Of a DNA stretch of 64,000 nucleotides, positions 11,019-20,254 are shown piece after piece. The notes beneath the pieces were generated by a model. The model was not told the origin of the DNA and searched no databases. It worked only from the letters and a program-made list of their open reading frames with translations. The stretch covers positions 2,542,001 through 2,606,000 of the forward strand of contig CP104100.1 of the NCBI GenBank assembly GCA_025163595.1, written 5' to 3'. The position numbers and the translations under genes are program-made. The DNA comes from Phaeobacter sp. G2. Its GTDB lineage: Bacteria; Pseudomonadota; Alphaproteobacteria; Rhodobacterales; Rhodobacteraceae. Position 1 is the first letter of the stretch. Each line of letters opens with the position of its first letter.

Positions 11019-12014
11019 CTAGCTGTTGGTCAAAACCACCTTGCCCATAACACGCCTGTCCTGCATCATCTCCAACGCATCTGCGGCCTTTGTCATAGGC
11101 AAGACATCGCAAATCTGTGGCTTAATCTTGCCTGCGCCATAGAGCTCCTGCAGCTCGGTCATGTTTTCTTCATGGCCCTTGGGATCACGAAAGACCGATG
11201 CGCCCCAGAATACGCCACGAATATCGCAGCCTTTCAGCAGCGGCAGGTTCAGCGGAAGTTCCGGGATGCCGGCAGGAAAACCAACAACCAGGTAGCGCCC
11301 CAGCCATGCCATCGTCCGAAGCGCTGGTTCTGCATAGTTACCGCCCACCGCATCATAAACAACATCAACGCCAGCTTTGCCGGACAGCTCTTTGATATTA
11401 TTCGAAAACTCTTTCTGCTCATCGCGACTCATCTCGCGACTGTAGACCAGGGTTTCATCGGCGCCGATCTTCTTGCAAAAGGCTGCTTTTTCGTCGGATG
11501 ACACCGCCGCAATCACCTTTGCGCCCATGGATTTCCCCAGCTCAATTGCCGCAGCACCAACGCCGCCGGCGGCACCCAAAATCAGCAGGGTTTCCCCGGC
11601 TTTAAGCTGCGCCCGGTCCTTAAGTGCGTGATAGGAGGTGCCATAGGTAAAGACAAAACCCGCAGCATCCTGAAAAGGCATCGCGTCCGGGAACTTCACG
11701 GCCTGCTTTGCCGCCACACAGATCTGCGTGGCAAAACCTCCATGGCCGGTCAAGGCCAGCACACGGTCGCCGATTTCGTATCCGCTGACCCCCTCACCAA
11801 GGGTAGCCACCACCCCGGCAATCTCGCCACCCGGGGCAAAGGGGCGCGGCGGCTTCATCTGATAGAGATCACGAATGATCAGCGTGTCAGGGAAGTTGAC
11901 GCCAGCAGCGCGAATATCAACCAGCAGTTCACCCTTGCCAGGGCTCAAATCCGGCTGTTCGGTCCAGACAAGTGTTTGAGGTCCACCCGGGGTGGTGCTG
12001 AGCATAGATTTCAT
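11019..12014 (-). CDS. NADPH:quinone oxidoreductase-like MDR enzyme
   Basis: This 331-residue member of the medium-chain dehydrogenase/reductase superfamily is of the zinc-free quinone-oxidoreductase type. Motifs are GVNFPDTLIIRDLYQ, PFAPGGEIAGVV, GDRVLAL, GHGGFA, and the NADPH-binding LILGAAGGVGAAAIELGK (about 145). No structural or catalytic zinc cysteines are visible. It diverges from the acyl-CoA dehydrogenase operon at 12183, a common pairing in fatty-acid or acyl-CoA gene blocks, so an enoyl-CoA or enone substrate is plausible. The substrate cannot be read from the sequence. Confidence 0.85.
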   Translation of the reverse strand: MKSMLSTTPGGPQTLVWTEQPDLSPGKGELLVDIRAAGVNFPDTLIIRDLYQMKPPRPFAPGGEIAGVVATLGEGVSGYEIGDRVLALTGHGGFATQICVAAKQAVKFPDAMPFQDAAGFVFTYGTSYHALKDRAQLKAGETLLILGAAGGVGAAAIELGKSMGAKVIAAVSSDEKAAFCKKIGADETLVYSREMSRDEQKEFSNNIKELSGKAGVDVVYDAVGGNYAEPALRTMAWLGRYLVVGFPAGIPELPLNLPLLKGCDIRGVFWGASVFRDPKGHEENMTELQELYGAGKIKPQICDVLPMTKAADALEMMQDRRVMGKVVLTNS

Positions 12015-12182
12015 ATTTTTCCTTCCGGCAGCCCGGTGGCCGCCTTATGTTTCCTAAAATTACGTAAAGTCTTCTGTCCCTCAGCCGCGTTGTCAATGGC
12101 ATAGCGAAATGTAATTCTACATTGTGAAACCGCCATAGGCCATGGGAGGCTCTGGAGCGCGGGACTGAGGAGAAGACACATC

Positions 12183-13352
12183 ATGGGTGAAGTTAACGCG
12201 GGACGCGATCACGCCGAGTTTCGGCGCGAGGTCCGGGAATGGTTGGAGACAAATTGCCCGCCAGAAATGCGCGATGGTGCGGCTGGCGAGAGTTCGATCT
12301 GTTGGGGGGGGACCACTTGGGTCTTTACCTGCGATGAACAAAAGATCTGGCTGGATCGCTGCGCTGCACGTGGTTTTACCGTGCCCACATGGCCCAAAGC
12401 CTACGGCGGTGCAGGGCTTAGCCGGGATGAAGACAAAATCCTGAAGCAGGAGATGCAGGCCATCGGCGCGCGTTCGCCGCTGGATAGCTTTGGCATTTGG
12501 ATGCTTGGGCCGGCGCTTTTGAAGTTCGGTACAGAAGAGCAGAAACTGCATTACCTGCCGCCCATTGCCCGCGGCGAAATTCGCTGGTGTCAGGGCTATT
12601 CCGAGCCCGGCGCCGGCTCTGATCTGGCCGGGGTACAGACCCATGCCGCGGATCAGGGCGAGACCTGGCTGGTCAATGGGCAAAAGATCTGGACCTCTTA
12701 TGCGGATCGCGCCGATTGGATCTTTGCTCTGCTCAGAACAAACCGTGACGCCAAGAAACATCTCGGCATTTCCTTTGTCCTTATGGATATGCGCAGCCCT
12801 GGAATTACCACGCGTCCGATCCAGCTGATTTCCGGCGCGTCGCCGTTTTGTGAGACCTTTTTTGAAAATGTCGAGGTGCCAAAGACCCAAGTTGTTGGCA
12901 CCATTGATCGGGGCTGGGATGTGGCGAAATACCTGCTGACCCATGAACGCGAGATGATCAGCAATGGCGGCAATGCCATGGGATCTGGCCGTGCCCTGGG
13001 GGCGGTTTTAACCGAGAGCGAAACCGGCCAGAGCGATCCTGTGCTGCGTGGCGATGCGATGCGGGCCGAGGTGGATAGCCTGGCGATGGCGATGACCCTG
13101 GAGCGGTACAAGGATCAGGCCGAAGGCGGCCAGGGCGTTGGCGATGCCTCTGCCATGCTGAAATACATGGGAACCGAACTGAACAAGACCCGGCTTGAAC
13201 TGATCATGGCTACCGATGGGGCTGATGCATTGACCTGGGGAGACACGCCAGCATCGTCTTGGCTGCGGACCAAGGCCAACTCGATCGAGGGGGGCACCTC
13301 TGAAGTGATGCTCTCGATTATCAGCCGTCGCATTTTGAACCTTCCAGGATAA
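12183..13352 (+). CDS. Acyl-CoA dehydrogenase family protein (catalytic subunit candidate)
   Basis: This 389-residue flavoenzyme has the FAD-contact motif CQGYSEPGAGSDLAG (about 137), WTSYADRADWIF, and a C-terminal SIEGGTSEVMLSI motif (about 370). That motif carries the Glu at the place of the catalytic base of medium-chain acyl-CoA dehydrogenase. The C-terminus matches ACAD10/ACAD11- and FadE-like enzymes. It is the first gene of a six-gene unit and lies five bases before a second dehydrogenase that lacks this Glu. It may act on a substituted or branched acyl-CoA. Confidence 0.9.
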   Translation: MGEVNAGRDHAEFRREVREWLETNCPPEMRDGAAGESSICWGGTTWVFTCDEQKIWLDRCAARGFTVPTWPKAYGGAGLSRDEDKILKQEMQAIGARSPLDSFGIWMLGPALLKFGTEEQKLHYLPPIARGEIRWCQGYSEPGAGSDLAGVQTHAADQGETWLVNGQKIWTSYADRADWIFALLRTNRDAKKHLGISFVLMDMRSPGITTRPIQLISGASPFCETFFENVEVPKTQVVGTIDRGWDVAKYLLTHEREMISNGGNAMGSGRALGAVLTESETGQSDPVLRGDAMRAEVDSLAMAMTLERYKDQAEGGQGVGDASAMLKYMGTELNKTRLELIMATDGADALTWGDTPASSWLRTKANSIEGGTSEVMLSIISRRILNLPG

Positions 13353-13357
13353 GAAAC

Positions 13358-14473
13358 ATGGCAAAACTCATTCAAACAGAGGAAGAAACCCTCTTGTCAG
13401 AGGCGGCCCATGGGTTCCTCTCCAAATCCGCCCCAGTGTCGCGTCTGCGGGAAATGCGCGACAGTGGCGAGCATTCTGATCCGGCGCTTTGGCAGGAAAT
13501 GGCTGCAGCCGGCTGGGCCGGTGTATTGGTGCCCGAGGCCGCTGAAGGCTCCGATATGGGCCACGCAGCAGCCCATGTGCTGGCCCGCGAAATGGGCCGC
13601 AACCTGACTGTCAGCCCCTTTCTCAGCACCGCCGTCATGGCTGCAACCTTGCTGCGCCAATTCAGCGATGACAGCGCCACCAGCAAACTGAAACAGATCG
13701 CCGTCGGCGGACTGACCTATGCGCTGGCGTTGGATGAGACGGCAAAATTTTCGCCAGACCAGGTTGAGCTAACTGCGCAAAGCCGTGGCAACGGCTATGT
13801 GTTAAACGGTAAAAAGCGATTTGTCGTAGATGGTTGTGACGCGGACCGCATTCTGGTTTTGGCCAAAAGCGACGCGGGCCTGTGCCTGTTTGATCTGGCC
13901 AACAAGGCCCAGGGTCTGACCCAAAATGCGCTGAAAATGATCGACAGTCGTGATGCTGCGGACTTGATATTTGACGATGTCGAAGTCTCAGGCGAGGCCC
14001 TGTTGGGCGACCCCGGTGCAGGGTTTGATGTGTTGAAACCCGCGCTTGAGGCCGGACAGGCCGCATTGGCGGCTGAAACCACCGGACTGGCAGAGGCGGC
14101 ATTTTCCCTGACCACCGATTACCTGAAAGAGCGCAAACAATTTGGCATTACCATCGGCAGTTTCCAGGCGTTGCAACATCGGGCGGCGCATCTGTGGTGC
14201 GAAATCGAGCTCACACATTCTGCGGTGTTGAATGCCGGCCGTATTCTGGACGAAACTCCAGATCAGGCGACACTTGCGGTCTCGGTCGCCAAGGCGCGGG
14301 CAACGGATACGGCCCAGAAATCGGTTCAAGAAGGGGTGCAGATGCATGGTGGCATTGGCATGACCGATGAATTCGACATGGGTTTTTATATGAAACGCGC
14401 CCGGGTCGCAGCCGAATGGCTGGGGGACTATGGCTATCACGCCGGGCTGGTTGCCCAATTGCGTGGCTTCTAA
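13358..14473 (+). CDS. Acyl-CoA dehydrogenase family protein (probable partner subunit without the usual base)
   Basis: This 371-residue acyl-CoA dehydrogenase-fold protein shows the middle-domain pattern YVLNGKKRFVVDGCDADRILV and the C-terminal VQEGVQMHGGIGMTDE and YMKRARVAAEWLGDY. The C-terminus ends shortly after this and contains no YEGTSE-type motif, so the canonical catalytic Glu is missing. Pairs of adjacent acyl-CoA dehydrogenase genes where only one subunit has the base form alpha2-beta2 enzymes in steroid side-chain and related catabolism, and that arrangement is inferred here. It is followed by the SDR gene after 12 bases. Confidence 0.88.
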   Translation: MAKLIQTEEETLLSEAAHGFLSKSAPVSRLREMRDSGEHSDPALWQEMAAAGWAGVLVPEAAEGSDMGHAAAHVLAREMGRNLTVSPFLSTAVMAATLLRQFSDDSATSKLKQIAVGGLTYALALDETAKFSPDQVELTAQSRGNGYVLNGKKRFVVDGCDADRILVLAKSDAGLCLFDLANKAQGLTQNALKMIDSRDAADLIFDDVEVSGEALLGDPGAGFDVLKPALEAGQAALAAETTGLAEAAFSLTTDYLKERKQFGITIGSFQALQHRAAHLWCEIELTHSAVLNAGRILDETPDQATLAVSVAKARATDTAQKSVQEGVQMHGGIGMTDEFDMGFYMKRARVAAEWLGDYGYHAGLVAQLRGF

Positions 14474-14485
14474 GGAGAGATTGAG

Positions 14486-15301
14486 ATGCAGGATCTGTTT
14501 ACACTCAACGGCAAAACCGCACTGATCACCGGCGGCGCAACCGGCATTGGCCGGATGGCGGCTGAAGCCATGGTCCGGGCTGGCGCCCGGGTCTTGATCG
14601 CCTCGCGTAAAGGCCATGCCTGCGAAGCCGTGGCGCAAGAACTGAACGCATTGGATGCACCGGGCTCGGCCGAAGGTTTTGCCGGCGATGTCGGCACCGA
14701 AGAGGGCATCATCGCCCTGGTGGATGAGGTTAAATCCCGCACCGAACAGCTTGATATTTTGATGAATAACTCTGGTATCACCTGGGGGGCAGAGCTCAAG
14801 GACTTCCCCCATCAGGCTTGGGAAAAGGTTATGAATGTCAATGTGACTGGCGTTTTTGATCTGACCCGTCGCTTGCTGCCAATGTTGATCAAAAGCGGTG
14901 AGCTGGGAGATCCGGCGCGGGTGATCAATGTAGGCTCGGTCATGGGGGAAATCCCTATGGGGGATGGCGCCTATAGCTATTCCGCCTCCAAGGCGGCGGT
15001 CATTCATATGTCCAAAATTCTTGCCAAGGAACTGGCCCATAAGCATGTCACGGTAAATGCGCTGGCCCCTGGGCCCTTTGTTTCCAGAATGACGGCCTTT
15101 GCCACCGGCGACGAGGAAAAGCGGGAAAAAGTCGGCAACGATGTCCCCCTTGGCCGGGTTGGCTGCTACGAGGATATCGCGGGCTCTGTGTTGTTTCTCA
15201 GCGGCAAGGGCGGCGCCTATGTCACAGGGGCGGTGGTGCCGATTTCAGGTGGTATCAATGTCATGTCCGGTCAGAATATTTTTGGCAGCGTAATGGAATA
15301 G
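14486..15301 (+). CDS. SDR-family dehydrogenase
   Basis: This 271-residue classical short-chain dehydrogenase has the nucleotide motif TGGATGIGRMAAEAM (about 14), the NNSG motif, the active-site Ser in NVGSVMGEIP, and the YSASK box (Tyr about 168, Lys about 172). GGAGAG precedes the ATG. In the family this chemistry oxidises or reduces a secondary alcohol or ketone; in the operon it is a candidate for a keto/hydroxyacyl-CoA step. The exact substrate is unknown. Confidence 0.88.
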   Translation: MQDLFTLNGKTALITGGATGIGRMAAEAMVRAGARVLIASRKGHACEAVAQELNALDAPGSAEGFAGDVGTEEGIIALVDEVKSRTEQLDILMNNSGITWGAELKDFPHQAWEKVMNVNVTGVFDLTRRLLPMLIKSGELGDPARVINVGSVMGEIPMGDGAYSYSASKAAVIHMSKILAKELAHKHVTVNALAPGPFVSRMTAFATGDEEKREKVGNDVPLGRVGCYEDIAGSVLFLSGKGGAYVTGAVVPISGGINVMSGQNIFGSVME

Positions 15302-15346
15302 AAAGGTCAAAGTTGACCCGTAATATTCTGAAATAAGGAAGAAAAG

Positions 15347-16342
15347 ATGTCTTCACCCAATCAACGCCTCCCCAAGGCGCTGCAAAACCTGCGCCTGCCG
15401 CTGATCGGCTCGCCTTTGTTTATCATTTCGGTGCCTGAACTGGTGATTGCCCAGTGTAAGGCGGGCATCGTCGGCGCCTTTCCAGCGCTAAATGCCCGCG
15501 AAGGCGAGGGGGATCCGATCCTGCTGGAGGCTTGGCTCAAGCAGATCACCGAAGAGCTGGATCGCCACAATCAGGAAAACCCTGATCAGCCCGCCGCGCC
15601 CTTTGCGGTCAATCAGATCGTTCACCGCTCGAACGCGCGACTGGAACGCGACCTGGAAATCTGCAACCGCTGGAAGGTGCCGATCTGGATCACCTCGCTG
15701 GGCGCGCGTCCTGAAGTGAATGATGCGGCACATTCCTGTGGTGGCGTGGTGTTGCATGATGTGATCAACAATACCTTTGCCAAAAAGGCCATCGACAAGG
15801 GCGCTGACGGGCTGATTGCCGTGGCTGCCGGCGCTGGCGGCCATGCAGGCGAACAGTCGCCTTTTGCCTTGATCCGTGAAATCCGCAGCTGGTTTGATGG
15901 CCCGCTGGCGCTGTCCGGCGCAATCGCCAGCGGCGAAGCCCTGTTGGCGGCGCGCGCTTTGGGCGCCGATTTTGGCTATGCCGGCTCGCCCTTCATCGCC
16001 ACCCATGAGGCAAACGCCCAACAGGATTACAAACAAATGATCGTCGAAAGCGGCGCAGAGGACATTGTATATTCCTCACTCTTTACAGGTGTTTGGGGGA
16101 ACTATCTGAAGAAGTCTGTTTCTCAGGCCGGTCTGGACCCCGAAAACCTGCCCCAGGCAGATTCCTCTTCCATGAACTTTGGCAGCGGCTCTTCCAAACC
16201 AAAGGCTTGGAAAGAGATCTGGGGTTCTGGCCAAGGCATTGGCGATGTAAAATCGATCTGCTCTGCGGGGGAATTGGTAGATCGCATTGCCAGCGAATAC
16301 CACGCCGCTGGTAAAAAACTGGCTAGCGAGTTCAAGAGCTGA
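15347..16342 (+). CDS. Nitronate monooxygenase-family flavoprotein
   Basis: This 331-residue TIM-barrel FMN protein is of the nitronate monooxygenase/2-nitropropane dioxygenase family. Motifs are LRLPLIGSPLFIISVPELVIAQ, the flavin and catalytic-His region AVAAGAGGHAGEQSPFALI (about 161) and SGAIASGEAL. Family members oxidise nitronates, but many homologues in acyl-CoA clusters have no assigned reaction, and enoyl-reductase-like roles occur in related barrels. It lies in the six-gene unit, 45 bases after the SDR and two bases before the phosphatase gene. Confidence 0.88.
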   Translation: MSSPNQRLPKALQNLRLPLIGSPLFIISVPELVIAQCKAGIVGAFPALNAREGEGDPILLEAWLKQITEELDRHNQENPDQPAAPFAVNQIVHRSNARLERDLEICNRWKVPIWITSLGARPEVNDAAHSCGGVVLHDVINNTFAKKAIDKGADGLIAVAAGAGGHAGEQSPFALIREIRSWFDGPLALSGAIASGEALLAARALGADFGYAGSPFIATHEANAQQDYKQMIVESGAEDIVYSSLFTGVWGNYLKKSVSQAGLDPENLPQADSSSMNFGSGSSKPKAWKEIWGSGQGIGDVKSICSAGELVDRIASEYHAAGKKLASEFKS

Positions 16343-16344
16343 CC

Positions 16345-16995
16345 ATGGCCGAACTTCTGATTGTTCGCCATGGACAGGCCTCGTTTGGGGCCGAGAACTA
16401 TGATGATCTAAGCGACCTGGGGCGGCAACAGTCGCGCGCCCTGGGGGATACCTTACGTGCCCTTGACTGGGTCCCGGATCGGATGATCACCGGAAGCTTG
16501 ATGCGTCAAAAGCAAACCCTGGAGGAAATGGGGTTTGACGGAGCTGCAGAAGAGCATGCGGGCTGGAATGAATATGATTTTCACGACCTGCTCAACAGCC
16601 GCTATGGCGGTGTGGCCCCGGATGATGTCATCACAGATCGCAAGACGCATTTTCGTGCCCTCAGGGAAACGCTGACAGAGTGGCAGCAGGGCGGCATTGC
16701 CTCGGCGGGTGAAAGCTGGCTCAGCTTTTGCGACCGGGTTGAACGGGCCCGCCAGGCGGCGGTTTCTGATAGGGTGGAACGGGTATTGGTGGTAAGTTCG
16801 GGCGGAGCCATCGCCCGGCTGGTTGCGGACAGCCTTTCCCTGCCCAACGATCAGATGATCGCGCTGAACCTTCAGATCAAGAACACATCCACCAGCCGGT
16901 TCGTGTTCTCAAAGGAGAAGTTTTTTCTCCACGAATTCAATTCTGTGCCGCATTTTCATAACGTGGAGCGTGCGGCTCTTATGACCTATAGTTGA
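16345..16995 (+). CDS. Histidine phosphatase family protein
   Basis: This 216-residue protein begins MAELLIVRHGQASFG, the RHG phospho-histidine motif of the phosphoglycerate-mutase-like branch. It has LSDLGRQQSRALG, a conserved Glu-containing HAGWNEYDFHD segment, and a second catalytic His/Ser region VVSSGGAIARLV (the family often has SHGG; here SSGG). The exchange of that His for Ser could lower activity or point to a different role. It overlaps the operon tightly, with starts and stops two to 12 bases apart. The substrate is unknown; a phosphorylated acyl intermediate is an inference from context. Confidence 0.85.
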   Translation: MAELLIVRHGQASFGAENYDDLSDLGRQQSRALGDTLRALDWVPDRMITGSLMRQKQTLEEMGFDGAAEEHAGWNEYDFHDLLNSRYGGVAPDDVITDRKTHFRALRETLTEWQQGGIASAGESWLSFCDRVERARQAAVSDRVERVLVVSSGGAIARLVADSLSLPNDQMIALNLQIKNTSTSRFVFSKEKFFLHEFNSVPHFHNVERAALMTYS

Positions 16996-17007
16996 CAGGA
17001 ACAGAAG

Positions 17008-18036
17008 ATGAGCACAAAGACCCAGACCCTGGATCACGAGGCCGTTGGCGCCTATCTTCGCGGCCGCCTGCCGGGATTTGACAGCGATTTTGAGGTAGTG
17101 AAGTTTCAAACCGGGCAATCGAACCCCACCTTCATGTTGAAAACCACCGAAGGAAACTATGTGCTGCGGCGCAAACCTCCGGGTGTTTTGCTGAAATCGG
17201 CCCATGCGGTTGATCGTGAATTCCGGGTTCAAAAAGCTCTGGCGGACACCGACGTGCCGGTGGCCAAGATGCATCTGCTGTGCGAAGACGACGATGTCAT
17301 TGGCTCAGCCTTTTATGTGATGGATCACGTGGCCGGGCGCAACCTCACCGATCCGCGTATGCCGGACTCGGACCCGCAATCCCGCGCTGCGGTGGTAGAT
17401 GAGATGAGCCGGGTTCTGGCCTCGCTGCATCAGGTGGATATTGATGCGGTCGGCTTGGCGGACTATGGCCCTCCCGGCAACTATTTTGAGCGCCAGCTGG
17501 CGCGCTGGACCAAACAGTATCGCGCCTCGGAAACCGAGGTCATCCCAGAGATGAACGAGCTGATACAAGCCCTTGAAAAAGCGATGCCAAAAGAGGACGG
17601 ACAACGGGGTCTTGTGCACGGAGACTACCGGATCGACAATATGATCTTTGCCAGCGACGGACCAACCTGTCAGGCCGTGTTGGACTGGGAGCTGTCAACC
17701 ATTGGCCACCCCTATGCGGATCTTGCCGGGGTTATCATGCAGTGGCAAATGCCGCCGGGAAGCGAAGGCCGTGGCCTGGCGGGTATTGATCGCGCCGCGC
17801 TTGGTCTGCCTTCGGATCAGGCCTTTATCGAAAGCTATTGCAAGCGGCGGGGATTAGCCGGAATTGACAACTTTGGCTTCTATCTGTCTTTCAGCTTTTT
17901 CCGCATGGGCGGGATTTTGCAGGGCGTTCTGAAACGCGCGCTTGATGGCAATGCCTCAAACCCCGAACGCGCCGTCAAGCTGGGTGGGTTTGTGTCACTG
18001 TTTGCCCGTAGCGGTTTGGAAGCGCTGAATAAATAA
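17008..18036 (+). CDS. APH-type phosphotransferase (LvaA / ACAD10–ACAD11 kinase-domain-like)
   Basis: This 342-residue protein of the aminoglycoside-phosphotransferase superfamily carries the acyl-CoA-dehydrogenase-associated variant. It has QTGQSNPTFML (nucleotide loop), YVLRRKPPG (Lys), the Brenner box HGDYRIDNMIF (Asp about 204) and VLDWELSTIGHPYADLA (metal-binding Asp). In ACAD11 and ACAD10 this domain is fused to an acyl-CoA dehydrogenase, and in Pseudomonas putida the stand-alone LvaA phosphorylates 4-hydroxyvaleryl-CoA. Two dehydrogenases and an SDR are encoded in the same operon. It is the last gene before a terminator. Confidence 0.88.
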   Translation: MSTKTQTLDHEAVGAYLRGRLPGFDSDFEVVKFQTGQSNPTFMLKTTEGNYVLRRKPPGVLLKSAHAVDREFRVQKALADTDVPVAKMHLLCEDDDVIGSAFYVMDHVAGRNLTDPRMPDSDPQSRAAVVDEMSRVLASLHQVDIDAVGLADYGPPGNYFERQLARWTKQYRASETEVIPEMNELIQALEKAMPKEDGQRGLVHGDYRIDNMIFASDGPTCQAVLDWELSTIGHPYADLAGVIMQWQMPPGSEGRGLAGIDRAALGLPSDQAFIESYCKRRGLAGIDNFGFYLSFSFFRMGGILQGVLKRALDGNASNPERAVKLGGFVSLFARSGLEALNK

Positions 18037-18064
18037 CCTTTTGATCTATCGCATGTATCATTTG

Positions 18065-18099
18065 AAAAAATGCGGGCAACATCTGCCCGCATTTGTTTA
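18065..18099 (+). terminator. Terminator between the two acyl-CoA units
   Basis: AAATGCGGGCA (18068–18078) pairs with TGCCCGCATTT (18084–18094) around a five-base loop, followed by GTTTAC. It separates the dehydrogenase–kinase unit from the crotonase–thioesterase unit. Confidence 0.8.
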
Positions 18100-18245
18100 C
18101 CTCTCTTGGCTAGACAGGCCTGACCATGCGGTACTGCGTGGTTATACGTAGCTCTTTACCCTCGACCGGGGGCATCAGGACTGCGCAATATGTCAATCAA
18201 AGCCTTCGGCAACAGAAGGCGAACTCTGAGCAAAGGAGAGCCCGG

Positions 18246-19010
18246 ATGACAGGAAGTGATACCCTCACCACACGTGATCTTGGAGATGGGATAGTTGAGC
18301 TGCAGTTGGGCCGTGGCCCGGTCAATGCGCTGAGTGCTGCGTTCCTGATGGAATTTGCTGAACTGATCACCCGACTGGGCACGGATGACGCCGTGCGGTG
18401 CATCATTTTAAGCAGTCCTTTCAAGGTGTTTTCTGCCGGGCTTGACCTGAAGGAAGCGCAGCATTTTGATCTAGAGCAGCAACAGGCAATTGTGCGTGGC
18501 CTCAACGAAGGCTTTCTGGCGCTCTATGCCTGCCCCAAACCGGTCGTGGCCTCTGTCGGTGGGGCGGCTATTGCGGGTGGGTTGTTCTTTGTGCTTGCTA
18601 GTGATCGTCGGGTTGCCCTGAACAAATCGTCCTTTGGCCTCGCCGAGGTTCGCGTTGGGGCGGATTTCCCGGTTGGCCCATTGGAGATCGCCAAAGCAAC
18701 CCTGGACGCCGATACCCAGCGGCGCATGATGCTGACCGGCCAACCCATTGGCCCCATCGCAGCGCGTAACTTTGGCTTTATCGACATTATCGCAGACGAC
18801 CTTGAAGATCTGGCAGGCTACTCCCTGTCAGAGGCGCGCAAGCTGGCTGAGCTTCCTTCGATGGCCTATGCCTCGATCAAGCAGCAGCTCAGAGGCGAGA
18901 CAATCAAAAAGATCAAGACAGCATTGGCGGCAGGCGGCAACGCCCCTGACGGCGGCTGGTTCAACAACCAGACCGTCGCGGCCATGCAACGCATGATAGA
19001 TCAGAGATAG
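18246..19010 (+). CDS. Enoyl-CoA hydratase/isomerase family protein
   Basis: This 254-residue crotonase-fold protein shows the two oxyanion-hole segments FSAGLDLKEAQ (about 62) and VGGAAIAGGLFFVLASDRRV (about 103). The region that holds the second catalytic Glu in hydratases (usually PEIxLG) reads LAEVRVGADFPVG, so one acid is kept but the surroundings differ; isomerase or other crotonase chemistry is possible. The frame is open from 18126, but ATG 18246 has AAAGGAG upstream and starts the conserved domain. It opens the second unit of the block. Confidence 0.88.
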   Translation: MTGSDTLTTRDLGDGIVELQLGRGPVNALSAAFLMEFAELITRLGTDDAVRCIILSSPFKVFSAGLDLKEAQHFDLEQQQAIVRGLNEGFLALYACPKPVVASVGGAAIAGGLFFVLASDRRVALNKSSFGLAEVRVGADFPVGPLEIAKATLDADTQRRMMLTGQPIGPIAARNFGFIDIIADDLEDLAGYSLSEARKLAELPSMAYASIKQQLRGETIKKIKTALAAGGNAPDGGWFNNQTVAAMQRMIDQR

Positions 19011-19042
19011 CGACATAGAGGCGAATATGGGGGGTGCAGGGA

Positions 19043-20254
19043 ATGGATAAAACCCGGCTAGAGAACTTAAAGCAATGGCAGCAACGCTATGTGGATGAAC
19101 GAAAATATGCGGGCAGCTCCCTTCTGATCAATCGGGGTGGTGTTGAGCAGTATTTTCATGCGGCAGGCCGCCGGAACCTGGAAGAGAACCTGGACTTCAC
19201 CCGCGATACGCTGGTGCGGATCTATTCCATGACCAAACCTGTGACCTCTGTGGCGCTGATGATGCTGGCCGAAAAGGGGTTGTTTCACCTTGATGCGCCG
19301 GTGTCCGATTTCATTCCAGAATTCTCTCAGATGCAGGCGCTGGTACCCGGTGCCAGTTCGATCGAGCAAACCGAGCCCTCTCGGTCGCCAACCCTGCACG
19401 AACTGCTGACCCATACCGGCGGGTTAAGCTACCCGTTCAACCCCGGCATCCTGTCCCAGGCCATGGACCGTGAACAGCTGATGTTCAAACCCAACCAGGG
19501 CGATTTGGGCAAGATGGTTTCCCACCTGGCCAGCTATCCACTGGCGTTCCAGCCGGGCAGCCGCTGGGAGTATTCCGTCGGTATTGATGTCCTGGGACGA
19601 GTGGTCGAAATTGTTTCTGGTCAGACACTTGCAGAGTTCTTTGAAACAGAGATCTTCCAACCTCTGGGGATGACAGAAACTGGGTTTCGGGTTCCACGGC
19701 AGGCGGGCAACCGCTTTGCATCGCTCTATACTCCGCTGTCCGGGGACGCCATGGCGCTCAATTCCGCACAAACTGGCGGCGAGTCCCTACGCCTGACCGA
19801 TCTTTACGGCGGCTCCCCCTTTGAGACCGCCGATATGATGTCAGGTGGCGGTGGTCTGGTGGGAACCCTTGACGACTATATGCTGTTTGCCGAGATGATG
19901 CGCCAGCGTGGGCGCGGCAAGGATGGCTTTATCCTCTCGCCAAAAACCGTTGATTTTATGATGCAAAACCACCTTCCAGGTGACATTGCCTCTATGGGAC
20001 CACAAAGCTTTGCCGAACAGCCAATGGAGGGCATGGGCTTTGGCCTGGGGGGGGCTGTGGTACTGGATCCAGCCCGGGCGCGCTGCCCCGGATCTGTTGG
20101 CGATTTCAGCTGGGGCGGTATGGCCTCGACCTTTTTTTGGGTGGATCCAAAACTGGACCTATCGGTGGTCTTTTTCACCCAGCTCTCTCCTTCCAGCTCG
20201 TACCCAGCACGGGCTGAACTCAAAGCCCTGGTGCACGGAGCCATTTTGTCATGA
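19043..20254 (+). CDS. Serine hydrolase of the beta-lactamase/esterase class C fold
   Basis: This 403-residue protein has the SxxK motif SMTK (Ser62–Lys65), the second-motif Tyr in WEYSVGID (about 178), and GGAVVLDP near the C-terminus. No signal peptide is visible, so it is probably a cytoplasmic esterase or lactonase and not a penicillin-binding protein. GTG 19034 is an alternative start three codons earlier. The last four bases overlap the CoA-ligase start (ATGA), suggesting that the hydrolase supplies the acid that the ligase activates; this is inference. Confidence 0.85.
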   Translation: MDKTRLENLKQWQQRYVDERKYAGSSLLINRGGVEQYFHAAGRRNLEENLDFTRDTLVRIYSMTKPVTSVALMMLAEKGLFHLDAPVSDFIPEFSQMQALVPGASSIEQTEPSRSPTLHELLTHTGGLSYPFNPGILSQAMDREQLMFKPNQGDLGKMVSHLASYPLAFQPGSRWEYSVGIDVLGRVVEIVSGQTLAEFFETEIFQPLGMTETGFRVPRQAGNRFASLYTPLSGDAMALNSAQTGGESLRLTDLYGGSPFETADMMSGGGGLVGTLDDYMLFAEMMRQRGRGKDGFILSPKTVDFMMQNHLPGDIASMGPQSFAEQPMEGMGFGLGGAVVLDPARARCPGSVGDFSWGGMASTFFWVDPKLDLSVVFFTQLSPSSSYPARAELKALVHGAILS

